Assembly (NCBI GenBank): GCA_963780815.1 | Contig: CAWADG010000013.1 | Span: 62,001 to 126,000, forward strand | Source: VRUE01 sp963780815 | GTDB taxonomy: Bacteria; Actinomycetota; Thermoleophilia; Solirubrobacterales; 70-9 | Reading direction: 5' to 3' | Length of the DNA: 64,000 nucleotides | In this document: piece by piece, positions 58,433 through 64,000 of the stretch | Numbering within the stretch: the first letter of the stretch is position 1 | How the letters are laid out: each line of letters opens with the position of its first letter | Notes under the pieces: model-generated | What the model was told of the DNA's origin: nothing | The model's database searches: none | Seen by the model: only the letters and a program-made list of their open reading frames with translations | Program-made: the position numbers and the translations under genes

Positions 58433-59934
58433 GCGGGCTCGACCCGATCACGCTGCAGGTGATGATCGGCGGCCTGCGCGCCTCCTGCGACGAGATGGGC
58501 GCGACCCTGATCCGCTCCGCCTACTCGGCAAACATCAAGGAGCGCCAGGACTGCTCGACCGCGCTCTTCGACGGGGGCGGCGAGCTCGTGATGCAGGCCG
58601 AGCACATCCCCGTCCACCTCGGGTCGATGCCCGACGCGGTCGCCGCTGTGCTGGACCTTGAACAACGCCCGGGCGAGTCCTGGATCCTCAACGACCCGTT
58701 CCGCGGCGGGACCCACCTTCCCGACATCACGATCGTCTCGCCGGTCTTCGTCGGCGGGTTGCTGCTCGGCTTCGCCGCCTGCCGCGCCCACCATGCCGAC
58801 GTCGGCGGCCCGACCCCGGCCGGGATGCCCGCCTCCTCGACCCGCCTCGAGGACGAGGGCGTGGTGATCCCGCCGATGCCGGCGAGCATGCACGAGCTCC
58901 GCGAGATCGCCGCCCGGATGCGCTTCCCCGAGCAACGGCTTGCCGACCTCCGCGCCCAGCGGGCCGCGAACAGGGTCGGCGCCGAACGGCTGACCGAGCT
59001 CGCGCAGCGCCACGGCATCGACCGCCTCCGGGCCGGGATGGACGAGATCCTGGCCTACGCCGAGCGCCGCACCCGCGCCGCGCTCGCCGCCCTGCCCGAC
59101 GGAACCCACCGGGCCGAGGACGTGCTCGAGGACGACGCCGGCGGCGCGCCGCGCGACATCTTCCTCCGGGTCGAGGTGACGATCGCCGGCGACTCGCTCC
59201 TGGTCGACTTCGCCGGCACCGACCCACAGGTCGAAGGCAACCTCAACTGCCCCCTTTCGGTGACGAAGTCGGCCGCCTACTTCGCCGTCCGCGTCCTCAC
59301 CGACCCCGACGCGCCGCCCTCGGCCGGCGCCTACCGGCCGATCGAGGTGCGGGCTCCCGAGGGCTGCCTGCTCAACGCCCGCGAGCCCGCCGCGGTCGCC
59401 GCCGGCAACGTCGAGACCTCAAGCCGCGTCGCCGACCTCGTGATCGGCGCCCTGGCCGGCGCCCGGCCGGTCCCCGCCCAGGGGCAGGGGACGATGAACA
59501 ACCTGACCCTCGCCAACGAGGACTTCGCCTACTACGAGACGATCGGCGGCGGCCAGGGGGCCTGCCCCGACGCCGACGGCCCGAGCGCGATCCACGTCGC
59601 GATGTCGAACACGCTCAACACCCCGACCGAGGCGCTCGAGGCCGAATTCCCGCTCCGCGTCCGCGAGCTCTCGATCCGTCGCGGCAGCGGCGGCGACGGC
59701 GAGCACGCCGGCGGCGACGGGATCGTGCGTGAGATCGAGGCCCTGGCGCCGATGCGCTTCACCCTGATCACCGAGCGGCGCCGGCACGCCCCACGGGGCC
59801 GGGGCGGCGGGTCGGACGGGGCGCCCGGGCGCAACCTCCTGAACGGCGCCGAGCTGCGCGGGAAGGCCGAGGGTGACATCGGTCACGGAGACGTCCTGAG
59901 GATCGAGACTCCAGGCGGCGGAGGGCATTCTTAA
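58429..59934 (+). CDS. hyuB: Hydantoinase/oxoprolinase subunit B (HyuB)
   Basis: A 501-residue partner from ATG 58429. Family motifs: MGATLIRSAYSANIKERQDCSTALFD, GRELVMQAEHIPVHLGSMP-like region, NDPFRGGTHLPDITIVSPVF, HHADVGGPTPAGMPA, NLNCPLSVTKSAAYFAVR, and GGGQGACPDADGPSAIHV. The C-terminus has the PGRNLLNGAELRGK signature. Substrate cannot be read from sequence. A promoter-like sequence lies just beyond its stop. Confidence 0.92.
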   Translation: MSGLDPITLQVMIGGLRASCDEMGATLIRSAYSANIKERQDCSTALFDGGGELVMQAEHIPVHLGSMPDAVAAVLDLEQRPGESWILNDPFRGGTHLPDITIVSPVFVGGLLLGFAACRAHHADVGGPTPAGMPASSTRLEDEGVVIPPMPASMHELREIAARMRFPEQRLADLRAQRAANRVGAERLTELAQRHGIDRLRAGMDEILAYAERRTRAALAALPDGTHRAEDVLEDDAGGAPRDIFLRVEVTIAGDSLLVDFAGTDPQVEGNLNCPLSVTKSAAYFAVRVLTDPDAPPSAGAYRPIEVRAPEGCLLNAREPAAVAAGNVETSSRVADLVIGALAGARPVPAQGQGTMNNLTLANEDFAYYETIGGGQGACPDADGPSAIHVAMSNTLNTPTEALEAEFPLRVRELSIRRGSGGDGEHAGGDGIVREIEALAPMRFTLITERRRHAPRGRGGGSDGAPGRNLLNGAELRGKAEGDIGHGDVLRIETPGGGGHS

Positions 59935-59947
59935 CGCAAGCTCGATT

Positions 59948-59975
59948 TTGAGATTCGGCGCTCCTGGTCTAGAAT
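59948..59975 (+). promoter_or_regulatory. Sigma-70-type promoter for the DUF1802 gene
   Basis: TTGAGA (59948-59953) and TAGAAT (59970-59975) are separated by 16 bases, a good match to a housekeeping promoter. They lie about 95 bases before the DUF1802 start. Confidence 0.5.
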
Positions 59976-60068
59976 GCCGAGCCTTGGACGGGGCTTCGCC
60001 TGGACTTGTTTCGGGGCGCCATCCTCCCCAGTCTCCGAGTTATTCGACCTCTTAGGTACTGCTTTCAA

Positions 60069-60698
60069 ATGCCGATCGCTTTAAAGGAATGGGCCGTGAC
60101 GGTCCGCGCCCTCGCCGAGGGCGAGCAACTGCTCACCCTCCGTAAGGGCGGGATCCGCGAGGAGAACAAGCACTTCGAGCTCGACCACGAGCGCTTCTTC
60201 CTCTACCCGACCTTCGACCACCAGCGGAACAACCTGGTCCGCGAGTCCCACCACCCCGAGCTTCGGCGCGCGCTCGAGGAGGGCGTATGGCCCGACGAGG
60301 ACCCGCCGCCCCGGGCGCTGCTCCAGGACGGCGGCATCCCGCAGCCGGACCGCGTCCGCCTGCGCTGCTGGGCCGAGGTGACCGACCACTTCACGATCAA
60401 CAGCCCGCGGGTCGTCGACGAGCTCTCACCCTTCTACGTCTGGACACCCGACTACGCCGAGAAGCGGCTGAACTGGAAGCGGCGCCATCCGCTCCACATC
60501 CTGCTGCTGCGGGTGCACCGGATCCCGCGCCCGGTGACCGTCCGCGTCCGCGACGAGTACCACGGCTGCCACTCCTGGGTCGAGATCGACCGGGAACTGC
60601 CGTTCGAGGGCACGCCGGTGATGGCGGACGAAGAGTACGAGCGCGCTCGCCAGGAGATCCGGTCGGTCTGCGCCGACCGCGAGCCCGCACTGGTCTGA
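60069..60698 (+). CDS. DUF1802 family protein
   Basis: A 209-residue protein from ATG 60069 (MPIALKEWAVTVRALAEGEQLLTLRKGGIREENKHFELDHERFFLYPTFDHQ). This pattern of KEW...G.Q...LRKGGI.E, then F.L.H..FFL.PT..HQ, is the DUF1802 signature. DUF1802 is of unknown function; a nucleic-acid or nucleotide role is unproven. The start could be extended to ATG 60006 but the extra residues are not family-like. Confidence 0.85.
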   Translation: MPIALKEWAVTVRALAEGEQLLTLRKGGIREENKHFELDHERFFLYPTFDHQRNNLVRESHHPELRRALEEGVWPDEDPPPRALLQDGGIPQPDRVRLRCWAEVTDHFTINSPRVVDELSPFYVWTPDYAEKRLNWKRRHPLHILLLRVHRIPRPVTVRVRDEYHGCHSWVEIDRELPFEGTPVMADEEYERARQEIRSVCADREPALV

Positions 60699-60726
60699 GC
60701 CGCCTGCCGGAGTAGCCTCGCCTGCG

Positions 60727-61482
60727 ATGCCGTGGGTCGAGACGAATTCGCTGAGCTTCACGGCGAGGCACGACAGCGGCGACGCCGCATTCGCCGAGGG
60801 AACCCTCGACCGGATGGAGGAACTGCGGCTGCGGCTCGAGGACCGCTTCGCGGTCGTCCCGGGCGAGGTGACCGTGGTCGTCCACACCAACCCGGCGCTG
60901 CTGGCCCTCGCCCACCCGTTCCTGCCGGCGGCGCGCTGGTCCGCCGCCCCGGCCGGCCGCCGCTACCTCGCCGGCTGGGCGATGGCCAGCGAGCTCCACG
61001 TCCTCAACGACCTCCACATGGAACGCCGCGCCGCCGGCGACGACTCGCGCGAGGCGCTGCGCGGCACCGCCGAGCGGCTCTATGCCCAGCTCGTGATCGC
61101 CGCCAACAACTCCGACCTGCCTCCGTCCTGGACCCCGCGCAGGTTCGCCCGCTACCTCGGGTGGGCGTGGCTGGTGGAGGGCGCCGCCCAGTACTTCTCG
61201 CGCCAGGTCGGGCTCTACCGCGCCGCTGTGATCCGGCGCCTGCGCGAGAGCGCCCGGCCCTCCTTCCCTCCCTCGAGGCGGGACGCGGTGATCCTCGGCG
61301 GCACGATCTTCGATCTGCTCGAGACCGAGCGCGGGCCCGAGGCCTGCGAGCGGCTGGCACTCGAGCTGTTGCCGGGCGGGAGCCGGCCGACGCTCGAAGC
61401 GGCGTTCGACGCCCGCTCGACCGAGATCGAGGACGCCTGGCGCGACTACCTTCGCTCGATCGCCAGGCCCGCCCCCGAATAG
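60727..61482 (+). CDS. Peptidase-MA-like protein without catalytic histidines
   Basis: A 251-residue protein. LGWAWLVEGAAQYFSRQV matches the Glu-containing third zinc-ligand segment of gluzincin-like proteins (W.[VI]EG.A.Y). The expected HExxH site, however, reads RLYAQLVIAANNSDLPP, with no His. It looks like a non-catalytic relative. A predicted role is substrate binding or regulation. It follows the DUF1802 gene by 28 bases. Confidence 0.55.
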   Translation: MPWVETNSLSFTARHDSGDAAFAEGTLDRMEELRLRLEDRFAVVPGEVTVVVHTNPALLALAHPFLPAARWSAAPAGRRYLAGWAMASELHVLNDLHMERRAAGDDSREALRGTAERLYAQLVIAANNSDLPPSWTPRRFARYLGWAWLVEGAAQYFSRQVGLYRAAVIRRLRESARPSFPPSRRDAVILGGTIFDLLETERGPEACERLALELLPGGSRPTLEAAFDARSTEIEDAWRDYLRSIARPAPE

Positions 61483-61559
61483 AGCAGGGTCGGTTTTCCG
61501 CCCACAGGTTGGCGGACCGCCCCATAGCCGGGCCGGCCGGACGCGGAGATCATCGCCGT

Positions 61560-63443
61560 ATGAAAAAACTGATCTCGCCTCGCCTCCCGCTCCTACTCAC
61601 CCTCTCGCTCGCCATCGCGGCCCTGTTCAGCGTCGCGGCACCGGCGCCTGCGCTCGCCGACTGCGCCCCGGGCGCGGTCGACAGGCCGGACCTGGGCTTC
61701 GTCGACTCCAACTGCGACGGGATCGACGGCGACAAGGCTGCCGCGATCTTCGTCGCGCCGGGGGGCAGCGACGCGAATGACGGAAGCTTCGGCCACCCGA
61801 TGGCGACGGTCGCGGCGGCGGCGGTCGCGGGCCTCGCCGCACACAAGGACGTCTACGTCGCGGCCGGGACCTACGACGGCAAGGTCTCGATCCTCGGCGG
61901 CACCGGCGGGATCGGCATCTACGGCGGCTATGACCCGGCGACCTGGGCGCGCTCCGCCGCCAATGTAACGACCCTCGAGGCGCCCAATCAGGTCGTCACC
62001 GTCGCCGTCCCGGGGATCGTTCTCCAGATGTTGACCATCAAGGGGATCTTCGGCGGGACGACGTCGTACGGCGTCCGCGCCTGGAATCAGGGCGGGTTCG
62101 CCCTCAGCAGGGTCACGGTCGAACCGGCGGCGGGGGGCAACGGGGCGAACGGAGCGAATGCGCCACAGTCCCCGCCGGCTGCCGCCCCGAACGGCAAGCA
62201 GGCCGTCGGCAGCCCCGACTGCGATCCCCAGGAATTCGAAGGGACCTTCAACCCGGGCGCCAAGGGCGGCGAAGCGGCCGGCCTCCTCTCCGGAGGGACC
62301 GGGGGCGACTGGTTCAAACCGTATCCCTACAGCGGCACCAACGGCCAGAGCGATCCCGAAAACCCAAGCGTCGGCGGCGGTATCGGCGGCGAAATGTACT
62401 GGCCGGGCGGCCTCGGCTCGCCTGGACTCCCCGGCACCCCGGGCCTGCCGGGCCTCGACAGCCTCAACCGCGCGGCTTTGATCTACGCGCCGATGCCCGG
62501 GACGGACGGGGGCAGCGGAACCCGCGGAGCAGGCGGTGGCGGCGGCGGCATGAGCGAGAACACCTGCATGCCGGGCTCCGGCGGCGGGGCCGGGGGTAGG
62601 CCCGGCGACGGTGGCAAGGGCGGCTCCGGCGGAGGCGGTTCGATCGGCGTCTACGTCGGCGAAGGCGCCCACGCGCTGGTCCTCGACGGCACCGTGATCC
62701 ATGCCGCGGACGGTGGCAAGGGCGGCAACGGCGGCCTCGGCCAGCCCGGCGGCGCCGGTGGCGAAGGCGGCCCCCCCGGACCCGAAATCTACGGAAGCGA
62801 ATGGGGCCCCGGCACCTCGGGCGGCAACGGCGGCAAGGGCGGTGACGGAGGCCAGGGCGGCGGCGGCGGCGGCGGTGCGTCGGTCGGCGTCCTCGCAATC
62901 GACGCCCGCGCCGTGGTCGCGCCAGACACGACGATCACGGTCGGCAAGGGTGGATACGGAGGCCAGGGCGGCCATGTCGGCTGGCAGGGCGTCTCGAAGC
63001 CGACAGCCCAGGAAACCACGGCGGCCGGAAGCCTTCCCGGCGTCGGCGACTTCGATGGCGACGGCGTCAACGACGAATCGGATGCCTGCCCGATCGCGGC
63101 GGGACCGGACAACGGCTGCCCGGAGACGGCTGCGGGCTCCTCCGCGGGCGCCGGTCGCACCTCACAGGCGGGCGTCGCGACGGTGAGCGTCCTGCCGGGG
63201 ATGCGCTGCCTGCCGAAGCGGGCGTTCATGGTCAGCCTCAACCCGCGCAAATCGCACATGCAGAGCGCAAAGCTGACCCTCGACGGGCACAAGCTCCGGC
63301 TCGTGAAGGGCAGGCGCCGCTGGACCGCCAGGGTCGACCTCAGCCACAGCAGCCGCAGCAGCCACACCCTGACGATCCGCGGCAAGCTGACCGACGGGCG
63401 CCGCTTCAAGCAGACCCGTCACTACCGGAGCTGCGCGCACTGA
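61560..63443 (+). CDS. Secreted glycine-rich calcium-binding-type protein
   Basis: A 627-residue exported protein (ATG 61560; signal 1-33). The N-terminal part has DSNCDGIDGD and FVAPGGSDANDGSFGHPMATVAAAAVAG, a DUF1565/parallel-beta-helix start. The middle is a long Gly-rich region (GGTGGDWFKPY, GGKGGNGGLGQPGGAGGEGGPPGP) with collagen-like GxP stretches. A thrombospondin type-3-like DFDGDGVNDESDACP (Ca2+) and a basic C-terminal beta module follow. The frame is open upstream, but only in the shadow of the preceding gene. It is likely an extracellular matrix or adhesin-like protein. Confidence 0.75.
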   Translation: MKKLISPRLPLLLTLSLAIAALFSVAAPAPALADCAPGAVDRPDLGFVDSNCDGIDGDKAAAIFVAPGGSDANDGSFGHPMATVAAAAVAGLAAHKDVYVAAGTYDGKVSILGGTGGIGIYGGYDPATWARSAANVTTLEAPNQVVTVAVPGIVLQMLTIKGIFGGTTSYGVRAWNQGGFALSRVTVEPAAGGNGANGANAPQSPPAAAPNGKQAVGSPDCDPQEFEGTFNPGAKGGEAAGLLSGGTGGDWFKPYPYSGTNGQSDPENPSVGGGIGGEMYWPGGLGSPGLPGTPGLPGLDSLNRAALIYAPMPGTDGGSGTRGAGGGGGGMSENTCMPGSGGGAGGRPGDGGKGGSGGGGSIGVYVGEGAHALVLDGTVIHAADGGKGGNGGLGQPGGAGGEGGPPGPEIYGSEWGPGTSGGNGGKGGDGGQGGGGGGGASVGVLAIDARAVVAPDTTITVGKGGYGGQGGHVGWQGVSKPTAQETTAAGSLPGVGDFDGDGVNDESDACPIAAGPDNGCPETAAGSSAGAGRTSQAGVATVSVLPGMRCLPKRAFMVSLNPRKSHMQSAKLTLDGHKLRLVKGRRRWTARVDLSHSSRSSHTLTIRGKLTDGRRFKQTRHYRSCAH

Positions 63444-63462
63444 ACCCGGTCCGCCCTCCGAG

Positions 63463-63690
63463 CTACTCGGTGCCGGGCGTCCCCTCCAGCACCTCGCGAG
63501 CCTGGTCGGCGATCTCGTCGGCGACCAGGACTTCGCGCGGGCCGGCGGCGAGGAAGTCGGGCACGTCGAATCCCGCGGCCCGCCGGAGCAGGCTCGGGAT
63601 CCCGTTCTCGGAGAGCAGGCCCTGGATCATTTCCGCCTCGGCCTGCTGCTGGGCGTAGGCGACCTTCACCAGCTTCTTCTCACCCGACAT
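63463..63690 (-). CDS. DUF2007-like small protein
   Basis: A 75-residue protein (KKLVKVAYAQQQAEAEMIQGLLSENGIPSLLRRAAGFDVPDFLAAGPREVLVADEIADQAREVLEG). This matches the DUF2007/putative signal-transducing pattern in which a ferredoxin-like fold binds a ligand between a helix and a VLV strand. It overlaps the downstream end of the JAMM gene by 11 bases. Confidence 0.8.
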   Translation of the reverse strand: MSGEKKLVKVAYAQQQAEAEMIQGLLSENGIPSLLRRAAGFDVPDFLAAGPREVLVADEIADQAREVLEGTPGTE

Positions 63691-64000
63691 CGAGAACAGT
63701 CTCCTCGATTTTGCCGTCGCGGATCCAGAACCCCCTGACCTCCGGCTCGTCGGCGTCCTCGAGCGAGGCGATCAGGTACACCGCATCGGGCCAGCCGGCA
63801 AGGTTGACGTCGGTCTGCGAGGGGTGCGCGGGGGACTTCGTGTGCGAGTGGTAGATCCCGACCAGCTCCTCCCCCGCCCGTTCGATCGCCTCCATCAGCC
63901 GGAACTGCTCCTTGGCCTCGATCGAGTAGCGCAGCGGGCTCGCCTCGGCGTTCTCGGCCCTGTAAACCGTCCGGGCCTCGCCGTCGCCGCCGCCGACCAT
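63680..64000 (-). CDS. JAMM/MPN-domain metalloprotease, C-terminal part (5' end outside window)
   Basis: The visible 106 residues start inside the protein (the frame runs off the end). HSHTKSPAHPSQTDVNLAG is the JAMM zinc motif HxHx(10)D. JAMM proteins cleave isopeptide bonds or small sulfur-carrier/ubiquitin-like C-termini (Mec+/ThiS-type pathways) in bacteria. Missing sequence carries the catalytic Glu. The stop is at 63680 and overlaps the DUF2007-like gene by 11 bases. Confidence 0.85.
   Translation of the reverse strand: MVGGGDGEARTVYRAENAEASPLRYSIEAKEQFRLMEAIERAGEELVGIYHSHTKSPAHPSQTDVNLAGWPDAVYLIASLEDADEPEVRGFWIRDGKIEETVLDVG

Noticed and set aside
60732..61559. Upstream extension of the Gly-rich secreted protein to 903 residues
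   Set aside because: The extra part overlaps the peptidase-like gene in another frame; a signal peptide begins at 61560.
62264..62900. A repeat array or CRISPR-like structure in Gly-rich DNA
   Set aside because: The periodicity is that of GGX codons inside a coding frame; units vary and there are no spacers.

Overview
The window is a GC-rich, densely packed bacterial chromosome segment. Gene content and style point to an actinobacterium, most likely of the Thermoleophilia (Solirubrobacterales/Gaiellales) type. This placement is inferred from very high GC, frequent GTG/TTG starts, 1-4 nt gene overlaps, a GuaB3-type enzyme next to guaA, an actinobacterial-style c-di-AMP riboswitch before a cell-wall peptidase, and secreted proteins with short Arg/Lys-rich C-terminal beta modules. 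I see no rRNA, tRNA, CRISPR array, phage or insertion sequence. No gene-free stretch exceeds about 240 bases.

Layout. (1) 1-4686: end of a secreted Ig-like protein, a UBP-type zinc finger, greA, trxB, a flippase-like membrane protein and a PAP2-type enzyme. (2) 4767-8604: a divergent oxidase-like subunit II/I pair that has lost nearly all metal ligands, then ctaB, two small membrane proteins and a tandem repeat of mini-ORFs. (3) 8605-15814: CBS protein, di-haem cytochrome c, ctaA, and on the minus strand a canonical aa3-type oxidase operon (coxB-coxA-usp-coxC-usp) that follows a glycosyltransferase. (4) 17214-22586: zinc ribbon, secreted protein, GatC-like/amidase pair, an ABC transporter remnant, a GH63-like hydrolase, infA and a SnoaL-like protein. 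(5) 22635-25988: a 1117-residue secreted metzincin. (6) 26067-35313, minus strand: a long housekeeping block rplM-rpsI-glmM-glmS-nnr-CBS-alr-cca joining ribosomal proteins to amino-sugar and D-alanine supply. (7) 35385-37670: c-di-AMP riboswitch plus M23 peptidase, then a Zur-like regulator and a ZIP transporter. (8) 37701-46648: GxGD-type membrane protein, guaA, guaB3, PfkB kinase, D,D-carboxypeptidase, LysM protein, pyrF (CTG start), HU, and the tldD/tldE pair. (9) 48057-51194: small proteins, a CDF transporter, rdgB and rph. (10) 51240-54461: a decayed PIN-type toxin-antitoxin locus, a Flp-like pilin, a secreted protein ending in twelve histidines, and a glycosyltransferase. (11) 54526-64000: coiled coil, nadB, hyuA/hyuB, DUF1802, an inactive peptidase-like protein, a Gly-rich secreted protein, a DUF2007-like protein and a JAMM protein running off the end.

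The two strongest leads are these. First, a co-transcribed oxidase-like subunit II/I pair (4767-7147) has no CuA site and keeps one of six haem/CuB histidines, while a fully canonical oxidase lies about 6 kb away. Second, a dispersed element of about 68 bp encodes a 23-codon mini-ORF with the same frame in each intact copy. It joins its neighbours by ATGA/GTGA overlaps (8178-8317 in tandem, 48747-48818, 54458-54529). A related copy forms the C-terminus of the gene at 48057-48329.
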